DNA of 64,000 bases from VXNE01 sp965205735 (GCA_965205735.1 OZ242179.1:3658001-3722000), one strand, 5' to 3'. Shown: positions 37,051 to 45,575, counted from the stretch's first letter. Notes: generated by a model from the letters alone, not told the origin. Numbers and translations are program-made.

Positions 37051-37909
37051 AGGCGACTACCGCCCGGAGTGGGGATTCGGAGCCGAGTACCGCGGCTTCT
37101 TCGATCTCGATCTCAAGCAGGACTTCTTTCTGGTTCCGCACGGGGAGCAGCGGCTGGCCACACAGGTGTTCGAACCGCCTGGAACGCCAAGGGGTTCCGC
37201 CGTTGTAGTGCATGGCTACTACGACCACGTCGGCCTGTACGGCCATCTCATCCGCTACCTGCTGGGCACCGGTCGCCGCGTTCTCGCCTACGATCAGCAG
37301 GGTCATGGCCTGTCTAGCGGGGCGGCGGCCAGCATCGAGTCGTTCGATCACTACGTCGACGCGCTGGAAACGGTGCTCGATGCGGCGGGGCACCGTTTGC
37401 TTGACCCCGTGTGCGCGGTCGGCCAGAGCATGGGCGCGGCTGTGCTGATGCAGTACGCCGCGCGGCCCGCCTCCCGCGCCTTCGTCGGCACCGCATTGCT
37501 GGCGCCGCTGGTGCGGCCGACGAACTGGCGCGCAAACCGATTCGTATACCTGGTGGCGAAGCATCTCGTCGGCAGCGTCGGTCGCGGTTGGGTGAACAAC
37601 ACGGAGAACCCGGAATTCATCGAATTGTTGCGCAAGGATCCGCTGCAATGCCGCCGACTGCCGGTGCAGTGGGTGACGGCCATGATCGAGTGGATGCACC
37701 GCTTCGAGACCAGCGAACCATCGTCCCTGCGACCGCTGGTGGTGCAGGGTGGGCGGGATATGACCGTTGATGGTGCCTACAACATTCCGGTGCTCCAACG
37801 TATCTATGACATGGAACTGCTCGAAATTCCGGAAGCCCGGCATCACCTGGTCAACGAGACGGAGGAGATTCGACAGCAGATGTGGCGTTTTTTCGACGCT
37901 CACCTGTAA
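37040..37909 (+). CDS. Alpha/beta hydrolase, monoacylglycerol lipase/lysophospholipase type
   Basis: A 289-residue serine hydrolase (Hydrolase_4/S33 type). HGYYDHVGLYGHL carries the oxyanion motif, YDQQGHGLSSG follows, the nucleophile is in GQSMGAA (about Ser 134), the acid in GGRDMTVD and the His in ARHHLVNE. GTG 37040 is chosen because it lies at the pgk 3' end (11-base overlap); GTG 37004 would give a longer, less typical N-terminus. It probably acts on lipids in the cytoplasm. Co-transcription with pgk is likely. Confidence 0.82.
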   Translation: MRGEGDYRPEWGFGAEYRGFFDLDLKQDFFLVPHGEQRLATQVFEPPGTPRGSAVVVHGYYDHVGLYGHLIRYLLGTGRRVLAYDQQGHGLSSGAAASIESFDHYVDALETVLDAAGHRLLDPVCAVGQSMGAAVLMQYAARPASRAFVGTALLAPLVRPTNWRANRFVYLVAKHLVGSVGRGWVNNTENPEFIELLRKDPLQCRRLPVQWVTAMIEWMHRFETSEPSSLRPLVVQGGRDMTVDGAYNIPVLQRIYDMELLEIPEARHHLVNETEEIRQQMWRFFDAHL

Positions 37910-38030
37910 GTGCTTCACTCGTCGACCATGGAAGCCTTCACGGTGCTGGACTGTGGGTTATGCTGCGGACAACGGGGTTCGCGAGGGCCGGCGGCGCGCG
38001 GCAAGAAGCCTTGCGACGCGCATCGACAGC

Positions 38031-39401
38031 ATGCAACGTGCACTAGAAGAAATATTTACTCCGACTCGCGTCAAGACGGCCCCGGAGGATCTGGCGGCGT
38101 GGGGCGGAGACTGGACGCGCGCTTTCACGGTCGCGCCGAGCGCGGTCGTGTTCCCGCAGTCCATCGACGATGTCGTGGCGGTGACGCGGCTCGCCAATGC
38201 GCGTGGCCTGCACCTGGTTCCGTCCGGCGGACGCACGGGATTGTCGGGTGGCGCCGTGGCATCCAACGGCGAGATCGTGGTTTCGTTCGATCGCATGAAC
38301 CGCGTGCTCGACTTCAATGGCGCGGACCGAATCGTGCGCTGCGAGGCCGGTGTCGTGACGCAGACGCTGCAGCAATACGCGGCGCAACGCGACCTGTTCT
38401 ATCCGGTGGATTTCGCGTCGAGCGGGTCGAGCCAGATCGGCGGCAACATCTCGACCAACGCCGGCGGCATCAAGGTGATCCGTTACGGGTTGACGCGGGA
38501 TTGGGTCGCCGGACTGACCGTCGTCACCGGCGCGGGTGATGTGCTTGAGTGCAACAACGGCCTGGTGAAGAACGCGACGGGCTATGACCTCCGTCACCTG
38601 TTCATCGGCGCGGAAGGTACGCTCGGTTTCGTCGTGGAGGCGGATATCCGCCTGTTGCCCGCGCCCGCGCCGGCGCGGGTCATGGTGCTCGGCGTCGACC
38701 GCTTCGCTGATGTTCTGAACGTCCTGCAAGGTTTCCAGCGCGTTCTGACCCTCTCCGCCTTCGAGTTCTTCTCTGAGCTTGCCCTGACCAAGGTGCTTGG
38801 CCACCGGGAGGTCACGCGACCGTTCGCGCAGGCAGCGAACTTCTATGCGCTGATCGAGTTCGATGCCGACGACGAAGAGGTTGCGCTCGGCGCGTTCGAA
38901 ACCGTCGTGGAGCAGGGTTGGGTCGGCGATGGCGTCATCAGCCGATCAGATGCGCAAGCCCAGTCGCTGTGGGCCTTGCGAGAAGGCATTACCGAAAGCA
39001 TTGCCCCCTTTGCGCCTTACAAGAACGACATCGCCGTGCGCGTTTCCGATGTGCCCGCGTTCCTCGACGATATCGACCGATTGGTCGGGGCGCACTATCC
39101 CGACCTCGAGGTGTGCTGGTTCGGCCACATCGGCGACGGCAACCTGCATCTCAATATCCTTAAGCCTAAGAACCTTGCCATCGACGCCTTCTACGAGCGT
39201 TGCCACAGGATCAGCCCGGCCCTGTTCGAGGCGATCAGGAAGCGCCGCGGCAGCATCTCCGCCGAGCACGGCGTCGGTCTCTTGAAACGCGACTTCCTGC
39301 ACTATTCCCGCAGTCCCCGGGAGATCGCCTTGATGCGGCAAGTGAAAGCCGTGTTCGATCCAAAGGGCGTGATGAATCCCGGCAAGTTGCTTGCACCGTG
39401 A
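38031..39401 (+). CDS. FAD-binding oxidase, D-lactate/D-2-hydroxyacid dehydrogenase (GlcD) type
   Basis: A 456-residue flavoprotein. The FAD_binding_4 domain has VFPQSIDDVVAVTRLAN, VPSGGRTGLSGGAV, SSQIGGNISTNAGGIKVIRYG and GAEGTLGFV. The FAD-oxidase_C domain has ISRSDAQAQSLWALREGI, WFGHIGDGNLHLNI with its metal-type His, and SAEHGVGLLKRDF. ATG 38031 is chosen from the homologous N-terminus; the open frame further up overlaps the hydrolase. Oxidises D-2-hydroxyacids (lactate, glycolate or 2-hydroxyglutarate). Just precedes a VOC gene, a combination seen around methylglyoxal/lactate metabolism; that link is inference. Confidence 0.9.
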   Translation: MQRALEEIFTPTRVKTAPEDLAAWGGDWTRAFTVAPSAVVFPQSIDDVVAVTRLANARGLHLVPSGGRTGLSGGAVASNGEIVVSFDRMNRVLDFNGADRIVRCEAGVVTQTLQQYAAQRDLFYPVDFASSGSSQIGGNISTNAGGIKVIRYGLTRDWVAGLTVVTGAGDVLECNNGLVKNATGYDLRHLFIGAEGTLGFVVEADIRLLPAPAPARVMVLGVDRFADVLNVLQGFQRVLTLSAFEFFSELALTKVLGHREVTRPFAQAANFYALIEFDADDEEVALGAFETVVEQGWVGDGVISRSDAQAQSLWALREGITESIAPFAPYKNDIAVRVSDVPAFLDDIDRLVGAHYPDLEVCWFGHIGDGNLHLNILKPKNLAIDAFYERCHRISPALFEAIRKRRGSISAEHGVGLLKRDFLHYSRSPREIALMRQVKAVFDPKGVMNPGKLLAP

Positions 39402-39439
39402 GCGTCACGCAGGATCACCAAACGGAGTATGGAACCGCG

Positions 39440-39910
39440 ATGAGTCCCCGCAATAAAGCCACGCACAAGGCCCGCGCCGTCGGCATCAACCATATCGCGC
39501 TCGAAGTGGGCGATATCGATGAAGCCCTCGACTTCTATGGTGGATTCCTCGATTTCGAGATACAGAGTCGAAGCGAGAACGCCGCTTTCGTGTATTTTGG
39601 CGACCAATTCATCAACTTTTCCAGGGGCCGCAAACAGGCGCCGGACGATAAGCGACACTTCGGCATCGCCGTCGACGACAAGGAGCTCGTGCATCGCACG
39701 CTCGCCGGGATGGGGGTGGAACTGCTGGATGGCCGCTTCCTCGACTTCCTGGACCCTTGGGGAAACCGGGTCGAGATCACGACTTATACCAATATCCAGT
39801 TCAGCAAGGCCGACCATGTCCTGCGCGGCATGGGCCTCGAGCATCTTGGGAAGACGGATGAGGCGATCGAAGAACTGCGCAAGAAAGGCATGGCACCGCC
39901 GCCGAGGTGA
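39440..39910 (+). CDS. VOC family protein
   Basis: A 156-residue glyoxalase-fold protein. It shows INHIALEVGDIDEALDFY (metal-ligand His), FINFSRG, RHFGIAVDD and FLDPWGNRVEITTY (C-terminal Glu), ending in a short Lys/Glu-rich tail. ATG 39440 follows GGAACC. Located 38 bases after the GlcD-type gene. Its last about 155 bases reappear, degenerate, at 42506-42662. Confidence 0.88.
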   Translation: MSPRNKATHKARAVGINHIALEVGDIDEALDFYGGFLDFEIQSRSENAAFVYFGDQFINFSRGRKQAPDDKRHFGIAVDDKELVHRTLAGMGVELLDGRFLDFLDPWGNRVEITTYTNIQFSKADHVLRGMGLEHLGKTDEAIEELRKKGMAPPPR

Positions 39911-40280
39911 AGCGGGTCGGAGGACCGATGAGGCCGGGAATGCGTTAACGAAACCTCAGTTCCGCACGGCGTCCGCCGCAATCGTATAACCGCTACGGCC
40001 CGATTGCAGTTCGATGTCCCAAGGCCCCAGAGGCGGTATTGTCGAGTCCCGCACGGTTTCCTTGAGGTCGCCATTGTCGTGGCTTCGTCGGGTCACGTGG
40101 CTCCACGAGCTCCCATGTTGCTCAGATGCTCCTTCAGCACTCGAGTACTGTCCGGTGCTTCGGCACCAGATGCACCCGCTCAATCATCGTTAGTCGCTCG
40201 CATGTGAGCGTCAAGGTCTTTTATCGCTCATTTCTACCATAAACTGAGCGTCAAAGTCGCTTTTGCATCGTTGGTGAGCG
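39911..40280. other. Non-coding left edge of the accessory island
   Basis: No gene could be supported. A minus-strand frame ending at 39956 has a protein-like tail (LKETVRDSTIPPLGPW...) of about 35 residues that might be the last piece of a deleted gene, but it lacks a start or match I recognise. The right part holds the TGAGCGTCAA repeats. Confidence 0.4.
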
Positions 40281-40284
40281 TCAA
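40205..40284. repeat. Three direct TGAGCGTCAA repeats
   Basis: TGAGCGTCAA occurs at 40205-40214, 40245-40254 and 40275-40284, with a reversed half-site CGCTCA near 40225. The last overlaps the stop codon of the Fic gene. Flanking sequence is AT-richer than the surroundings. It could be a protein-binding array or repeat debris. Confidence 0.6.
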
Positions 40285-41396
40285 AACACTTCTTGCCCTT
40301 CCGCAATATTCAGCAGAGCGGGGAACACGAGAACGGTCGCTCGCCGACCACTCCCTGGTACGATCACCCGCAGAATTCCACCCTCACGCAACACGCCCAG
40401 AATCCGCTGCGCCGAGGGTCTGGGGATGTCTGCGGCGGCCATGAAGTCGGTGGAACGGAAGATTGGTCGTTCGAATATCCAGTCCAGAGCGCGAATGGCG
40501 TATTGCGAACGGGTCATCTTCGCCACGCGATCCTTCATGTCTTCGTACAATTCGAGAATGCCGCTGGTCTTGGTCAGATTGTCCTCGGCCTGCGCCCGCA
40601 CCGCTTCGAGAAAGAACCGGCACCAGCCGGTCCAATCGTCGTCGCGCGAGACGGCCAGCAGACCGTCATAGTACGCGCTGCGCCGAGCCTCGAAATAGGC
40701 GCTTATGTAGAACATGGGTGACCGGATGAGATCGTGTGTCCACAGGAACAATGGCACCAGCATGCGCCCCAAGCGCCCGTTGCCGTCCAGAAATGGGTGC
40801 AGCGCCTCGAACTCGGCATGCAGAACGGCAAGCTGCACCAGCCGGTCGGGGATGTCGTCATGGATATAGCGCTCCCAAGCGCTCATCGCGTCCGGGAGCC
40901 TGTCCGCCGCGATCGGCACGAATGTGGCGTCATCAATGGCGCAACCGGATGGTCCGATCCAGTTGGGAATGCGCCGATATTCGCCGGGCGACTTGCCTGC
41001 ACCGCGTACACCTGCAATCAGTACGGAGTGCGCCGCGCGGATAACCCGCTGCGATAACGGCAAATCCTTTAGCAACTCTTCTGCCGTCCGCATGGCGGTG
41101 CGATAGTTGAGTACTTCGTTGATGTCCTCTCGCCGGGCGGGCGAGTCGGGTTCCCGTCCGGCCTCGAACGCGAGCACCTCTCCCATGGTGGCCTGCGTAC
41201 CCTCGATCCGCGAGGAAAGCACCGCCTCTTGGGTGGTCAAAGGTGCCAGCAGAACGTCGGGGTTTGGAATGGCTGCGAGCATCCCATCGTAACGGGCGAC
41301 GGCTGCCGCCGTGGTGCCCAGGAGCGGGATCAGCTTCGGCCAATCCAGACGGCTGTCGGGTGGGAACTTTCCTTGGTGATAACGGACCGGTGCCAT
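40281..41396 (-). CDS. Fic family AMPylase/nucleotidyltransferase-like protein
   Basis: A 371-residue class II Fic protein. The catalytic loop HPFLDGNGRLGR (His200 to Arg211) matches the canonical HxFx(D/E)GNGRxxR. An N-terminal inhibitory helix motif SSRIEG (61-66) fits (S/T)xxxE(G/N), so the enzyme should be auto-inhibited. The C-terminus (about 290-371) is a winged-helix domain (PSAQRILGVLREGGIL). Architecture equals the SoFic type, which AMPylates proteins on Ser/Thr/Tyr. It appears intact amid decayed defence-like fragments. ATG 41396 is taken as the start. Confidence 0.92.
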   Translation of the reverse strand: MAPVRYHQGKFPPDSRLDWPKLIPLLGTTAAAVARYDGMLAAIPNPDVLLAPLTTQEAVLSSRIEGTQATMGEVLAFEAGREPDSPARREDINEVLNYRTAMRTAEELLKDLPLSQRVIRAAHSVLIAGVRGAGKSPGEYRRIPNWIGPSGCAIDDATFVPIAADRLPDAMSAWERYIHDDIPDRLVQLAVLHAEFEALHPFLDGNGRLGRMLVPLFLWTHDLIRSPMFYISAYFEARRSAYYDGLLAVSRDDDWTGWCRFFLEAVRAQAEDNLTKTSGILELYEDMKDRVAKMTRSQYAIRALDWIFERPIFRSTDFMAAADIPRPSAQRILGVLREGGILRVIVPGSGRRATVLVFPALLNIAEGQEVF

Positions 41397-41435
41397 CAGC
41401 GCTTTCCGATTGGAACAAAGCTCGTGGTTTCCATG

Positions 41436-41822
41436 TCACCGCGCTACGGCGCGGTACTCCACCAGCGCCGAACGCCCGACGATGGCCATGATGCGAACCG
41501 CCGTGTCCACGAACCACAAGAAGCGCGCTTGCGCACGCTGCTGCGACAGCCTGAGCCGCTCGTCGCTGGACATTATGCGTTTGGAACTGCCGACACGCCG
41601 ATAGCTTCCGCCGGGGCTGTCGTGCTGCGGCCGTGAAAGACCCTGGACTTCATCGGCGTCGGTGACGCCGCACAACATGAGGCCGCCACTGGCGTTGGCG
41701 AATGCGGCGAGTTCGTCCGCCAAGTCGTCTCGACGGTCCCCGCGAAACTCGATCCGCTTGAGTTCCCAGCGGCTGTCTTCACCGAGGCGCAACTGACGCG
41801 CGATATCCGCCTCGCTAACCAT
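41436..41822 (-). pseudogene. Truncated AlbA_2 (Schlafen-like) ATP-binding protein
   Basis: 128 codons. The N-terminal part (DSRWELKRIEFRG, then LADELAAFANASGGLMLCGVTD) is the AlbA_2/Schlafen-type DNA-binding domain. About 20 residues later the sequence jumps to SSDERLRLSQQRAQARF, which in full-length relatives lies downstream, and then ends. The GHKL-like ATPase region and C-terminal winged helices are missing. Intact relatives often sit next to restriction or Fic genes. I read this as an internal-deletion derivative. Confidence 0.65.
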
Positions 41823-41846
41823 CGTCGTATCCCTTGAACCCAAGTG

Positions 41847-42008
41847 CCGCCAAGTCGTGTAGTTGGATTCCTGGCCATAGATGGAGATATCGGCACGCGC
41901 CTTGCCCCCGGCATCGGCTATCTCCCACAACTCGGCCTCGTAGCCAGTTGTGGCTCCGCCGACCGCGTTTGCATTCCGATCAAACCCGGCCTCTCCATTT
42001 TTCCTCGC
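41847..42008 (-). pseudogene. hsdM (type I restriction methylase) remnant with internal deletion
   Basis: About 54 codons. TGYEAELWEIADA equals the start of HsdM, and the next residues, ISIYGQESNYTTWR, equal a segment found some 200 residues later in intact HsdM. The intervening SAM-binding region, including NPPF, is gone, as is everything after. It is in frame with, and just upstream of, the AlbA_2 fragment. No hsdS or hsdR is present. Confidence 0.75.
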
Positions 42009-42189
42009 GCCATGCGTTCCCCTGTCTTTTTCGGTAATGCTACCGACGAGGTCCAGTACCGCCTTTGGGCGCCAGACGCCGAAGGCATTATCAAGGCAGA
42101 CAAGATATGGTGGGAATGTCATGGAGACAATGCGCAATATCCGAAATCCGCTTGTGACTGACCTTGCGCTTCCGTGCCAACTCCGTCAC

Positions 42190-42444
42190 TAGTGCTCCGT
42201 CAAGTCTAAAAATGCGAGTGTAGCTGCGAGGGATTTTTGGTTCCTGGCGAGGCGCGACGACGCCGTGTGGCAGGCCCCACACAAGGAGGAGCAACGGAGC
42301 CTTCAGCCGGGGAGCGCGAGGGGATACCCCTCGCAAGAAAACAATCTTCAGCCGGGGAGCGCGAGGGGGCACCCCTCGCAAGAAAACTATCAGGGGCCAA
42401 AAAGACCCGCAGATGCCCGTAGATTTAGGCTTGACGGAGCACTA
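42190..42444 (-). mobile_element. Miniature inverted-repeat element, copy 2, carrying nested palindromic repeats
   Basis: Same termini (TAGTGCTCCGTCAAG at 42190, CTTGACGGAGCACTA ending 42444) and same interior as the 166-base copies, but enlarged by about 89 bases. The extra DNA is the pair of 45-base palindromic units at 42301-42390, placed where the other copies read CAACGAAGTCC. Both ends are bounded by TA. The insertion breaks the open frame that runs through the other two copies. Confidence 0.9.
42301..42390. repeat. Two palindromic repeat units nested in the miniature element
   Basis: Units 42301-42345 and 42346-42390, each CTTCAGCCGGGGAGCGCGAGG then a CCCCTCGC arm and AAGAAAAC. They are the reverse complement of the pair at 10012-10100. 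The two units differ mainly in the loop (GATA versus GGCA). Again a tandem pair, which suggests the pair is the dispersing unit. Confidence 0.88.
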
Positions 42445-42505
42445 ATTCCATCTGCCGAAACTAGTCGAGTAGCCCAAAGATCCAACCTTCATTCCTCGTG
42501 CTCTG

Positions 42506-42662
42506 CGAAACCGAGTCGAGATCACCACCTACACCAATATCCCGTTCAGCAAAGCCGACGATGTCCTGCGCGGCATGGGCCTCGAGCATCTCGGGAAGAC
42601 GGATCAGGCGATCGAAGCACTGCGCAAGGAAGGGCATGGCACCGCCGCCGAGGTGAAGCCGG
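42506..42662 (+). pseudogene. Duplicate 3' fragment of the VOC gene
   Basis: This stretch aligns with 39763-39919, the end of the intact VOC gene, through VEITTYTNI, VLRGMGLEHLGKTD and the shared GGCATGGCACCGCCGCCGAG. By eye there are about a dozen differences in roughly 155 bases plus one inserted G that shifts the frame near the end. It has no start codon or N-terminal domain. With the intact copy it brackets the Fic/hsdM/AlbA_2/mobile-element island. Confidence 0.88.
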
Positions 42663-42856
42663 ATATGAATGCGGACCAGGTGGTAACGCGTCGCTATATA
42701 AAAAATTCTTATGCGTAACCGAAGAAAACGGTATTGGAAATTATCGTGGGATGTTGGCAAATTGGGCTCCATCCGGCCTGAAGCCGGTACCCAAGAAGTC
42801 AATCTCGCGCTCGGACACGTCCGGTTTGCGGTGTTCGGGCCGATAGGGATGAAGAT

Positions 42857-43801
42857 ATGCCTGTCACCTTGCGTCAGTTACGCTATTTTCAGGCGCTGGT
42901 CGAACACAGCTCATTCAGCCGTGGGGCCGAGAGCGTTCACGTCTCGCAGCCGGCGCTGTCGCTCCAGATCCGCGAACTCGAGACATCTCTGGGCGGTCGG
43001 TTGGTCGAGCGGGAAAGTCGGGGGTTCCTTCTTACCCGGCTCGGCCGCGAAGCGCACGAGCAAACGCTCAGGATCCTGGACGAGACATTGCTTCTCGAGA
43101 CGATGGGGAAACGTTTCGAGGAGGGGCCGCTTCGCGTTGCTGTGGGGGTAGTCTCCACGGTCGCTCCTTATCTGCTTCCGGGAATGCTGGAACGTTTGCA
43201 GGTCTCTTCGCCTCGCGTTGAGCTCGAAATCGAGGAAGCCCCGGGCCAGGACCTCGTTTCGGGTCTTGTCGCCGGCCGTCTCGACGCCGCCATCGTATCG
43301 CTGCCGCTTGGAATACTGGAGCTTCCGGAGCGGGAACTGTTTGAGGACTGCTTTCTGCTCGCTGGCCGGGCCGAGAGACTTGCTTCGATTCGCCGCGTCC
43401 TGGGAGACGACCCGCGGCCGGCGGATCTGGCGCGGGCCGACATCGGGCCGCTACTTACGCTTGGAAACAATCATTGTTTCGCCGACCAGGTGCTGGGCGC
43501 CAGTCTGATGTGGCGCATGCAGGAAGTGCATCGCGGAACGGAGTCGCTCGCCACGCTGTCAAGACTTGTCGCGAGCGGCGCGGGGCTTGCGCTTCTTCCC
43601 GAAACGGCCGCACTTTGCGAACAGGCGGCGTCGCCTGGCCTGCGCTTTCTCCGTTTCGCCTCGCCCGAACCTTCGCGCCGGATCGGTCTGGTCCACCGCG
43701 TCGCCTCTCACGGCCAGCGATGGATTGATCTGCTCGCCGAGGCGGCGACTAGCGCGGGCCGAGCGCTTGTGCATCAGGCGCACAAGACGATTTGTACTTG
43801 A
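42857..43801 (+). CDS. LysR family regulator, OxyR-like
   Basis: A 314-residue LTTR. The winged-helix N-terminus reads LRQLRYFQALVEHSSFSRGAESVHVSQPALSLQIRELE. The effector domain resembles OxyR: PLLTLGNNHCFADQVLGAS aligns with the OxyR redox loop, with Cys207 at the peroxidatic position but Ser216 where OxyR has the resolving Cys. RGTESLATLSRLVASGAGLALLPE follows as in OxyR. It may sense peroxide by a one-Cys mechanism or something else. No catalase or ahpC is adjacent; the target is unknown. Confidence 0.88.
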   Translation: MPVTLRQLRYFQALVEHSSFSRGAESVHVSQPALSLQIRELETSLGGRLVERESRGFLLTRLGREAHEQTLRILDETLLLETMGKRFEEGPLRVAVGVVSTVAPYLLPGMLERLQVSSPRVELEIEEAPGQDLVSGLVAGRLDAAIVSLPLGILELPERELFEDCFLLAGRAERLASIRRVLGDDPRPADLARADIGPLLTLGNNHCFADQVLGASLMWRMQEVHRGTESLATLSRLVASGAGLALLPETAALCEQAASPGLRFLRFASPEPSRRIGLVHRVASHGQRWIDLLAEAATSAGRALVHQAHKTICT

Positions 43802-43826
43802 GACGCCCTTGGCTTCGCTTTCTGTC

Positions 43827-44168
43827 TCAGTGGCCGTCGAGGGAAATGAGCGCCTTCGCTTTCGACTGGTGTATTGCGATGATCTTGTCGAAGCCGCTCT
43901 TCTCGAAGATCTCCAGGACGTGATCCGACAGGGCGCAGAGCGCGAATCGCACGTCCCGATTCGATAGGGCCTTGGCGGTGATGAGAACAGCGCGAAGACC
44001 CGCGCTGCTGACGTAGCTGAGTTCCGCACAGTCCATGATCATGGCGCGGTCGCGATCCTCGACCGCGGTTCGAATCGCTTCCTGGAACGCGATGGAATTG
44101 GAACCATCGATGCGCCCGACCACCCGGATGGACAAGACATCGTCGTGCCTATCCGTCGTCATTTCCAT
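43827..44168 (-). CDS. STAS domain anti-anti-sigma factor-like protein
   Basis: A 113-residue single STAS domain. The usual phosphorylatable site is intact in ELSYVSSAGLRAV. VLSIRVVGRIDGSNS forms the first strands and FALCALSDHVLEIFEKSGFDKII the C-terminal helix region. ATG 44168 is favoured over 44198. Such proteins partner anti-sigma kinases of the RsbW type, none of which is nearby. The downstream gene on this strand belongs to another cluster. Confidence 0.85.
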   Translation of the reverse strand: MEMTTDRHDDVLSIRVVGRIDGSNSIAFQEAIRTAVEDRDRAMIMDCAELSYVSSAGLRAVLITAKALSNRDVRFALCALSDHVLEIFEKSGFDKIIAIHQSKAKALISLDGH

Positions 44169-44210
44169 CGTTTTCGTCCTTCCGGGCCCATCCCGCATAC
44201 CGTGATCGGC

Positions 44211-44333
44211 TCAGGCCTGTAACTCGGCCAACAGCTCCGCAAGCAGTTCCATGCCAGCGCTCCAGGCCTTCCATACCAGCTCGCGCGGTGCATGAAATTC
44301 CCGCTCCAGCACGTATGTCGGCAGGTCGCGCAT
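44211..44333 (-). pseudogene. Truncated SRPBCC (AHSA1-like) gene
   Basis: 40 codons from ATG 44333. TYVLEREFHAPRELVWKAWS is the characteristic first strand and helix of AHSA1-type SRPBCC proteins; the normal continuation (DPELLARWWGP-like) is replaced by GMELLAELLAELQA and a stop. The remaining 100 or so residues are absent. It sits between the STAS gene and the divergent aldolase. Confidence 0.6.
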
Positions 44334-44552
44334 TATCGGTCCCTTTCGTTTCAGGATTCTTGAATCCCTCCGGTGCGTCATCGACGACCGGTGCTGTTCG
44401 AACCGACCGTCCCCAATTTTGGGATATGGCGACATGGTACGCCATCTGACAGCCGGGAGGCCGATGCCGCCTCCGGGCTGCCCCAAGTGCCGTCCGGCGA
44501 AGATATACTGACCGCAACGCGCGATTGGCGAGCACGGAACAAGGAGTGGAGC

Positions 44553-45575
44553 ATGAACCGGCAGAAGCTGGAAGAGACTGCGAACGCCATGGTGGCACCG
44601 GGCAGAGGTATTCTCGCGATAGATGAGAGTCACCCGACCTGCAAGCGCCGGTTTGATTCCATAGGCGTCGATTGCAACGAAAGTAGCCGTCGCGCGTACC
44701 GCGGGCTGCTGATCACTGCGCCGGGAGCCGCCGAGCACTTGTCCGGCTATATTCTTTTCGACGAAACCATCCGCCAGGCGTCCGTTACCGGAAACAGGTT
44801 CCCCGACATCATTTCGACAGCGGGCAGTATTCCGGGCATCAAGGTCGACAGGGGTACGCTCGACATGCCGCTGCACGCGGGAGAAAAGTACACGCAGGGC
44901 CTCGACGGACTCGCCGAGCGGCTGATCGAATATCGCGATCTCGGCGCGCGATTTGCCAAGTGGCGGGCGGTGATCACGATTGGCGATGGCATTCCGACCA
45001 GCGCTTGCATCGAAGCGAACATGTGGGCGCTTGCGATGTATGCGTCGTTCTGTCAGGACGCCGGCATCGTTCCTATCGTCGAGCCAGAGGTATTGATGGA
45101 CGGCGCGCACGACATCGAGACATGCGACTTCGCCTCGCGGGCAACACTCGGCGCGTTGTTCTCCGCGCTTGCCCGTCAGAGTGTCCACCTCGAAGGGACC
45201 GTGCTCAAGGCGTCAATGGTGTTATCGGGCTCAGACTGTCCCGTTCAGGCCAGCGACGAGGAGATCGCGGAAAAGACGATCGACTGCTTACGGGACACGG
45301 TTCCTGCGGCCGTGCCGGGCGTAGTGTTCCTGTCTGGCGGGCAGTCGGCGTTGCAGTCCACGGTACGTTTGAATGCGATGAACGCAAGCGGCGTCGACGT
45401 GCCGTGGCGTTTGAGCTTCTCCTACGGGCGGGCGTTGCAGGAGCCCGCACTCAAGGCCTGGGACGGCAAAGCCGAGAACGCTGTGGAGGCGCAGCGCCAA
45501 CTCGCGTTACGGGCGCGCCTCAACGGTGCCGCGACGCTTGGAGAATACGACCCGCTTATGGAGCAAACCTCGTAG
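44553..45575 (+). CDS. Fructose-bisphosphate aldolase class I
   Basis: A 340-residue Schiff-base aldolase of the eukaryote-like class I family. ILAIDESHPTCKRRF is the N-terminal active-site block, SIPGIKVDRG carries one active-site Lys, KWRAVITIGDGIPT another, IVPIVEPEVL the catalytic Glu, and VLKASMVLSG the Schiff-base Lys (about 219). LSGGQSA and SFSYGRALQ complete the phosphate site. AAGGAGTGGAGC precedes the ATG. Glycolysis/gluconeogenesis; pgk is 7.5 kb upstream. Confidence 0.95.
   Translation: MNRQKLEETANAMVAPGRGILAIDESHPTCKRRFDSIGVDCNESSRRAYRGLLITAPGAAEHLSGYILFDETIRQASVTGNRFPDIISTAGSIPGIKVDRGTLDMPLHAGEKYTQGLDGLAERLIEYRDLGARFAKWRAVITIGDGIPTSACIEANMWALAMYASFCQDAGIVPIVEPEVLMDGAHDIETCDFASRATLGALFSALARQSVHLEGTVLKASMVLSGSDCPVQASDEEIAEKTIDCLRDTVPAAVPGVVFLSGGQSALQSTVRLNAMNASGVDVPWRLSFSYGRALQEPALKAWDGKAENAVEAQRQLALRARLNGAATLGEYDPLMEQTS

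Noticed and set aside
39956..40183. Small minus-strand gene of 75 codons
   Set aside because: Only the last about 35 residues look protein-like and no family is recognised; noted under the intergenic entry.
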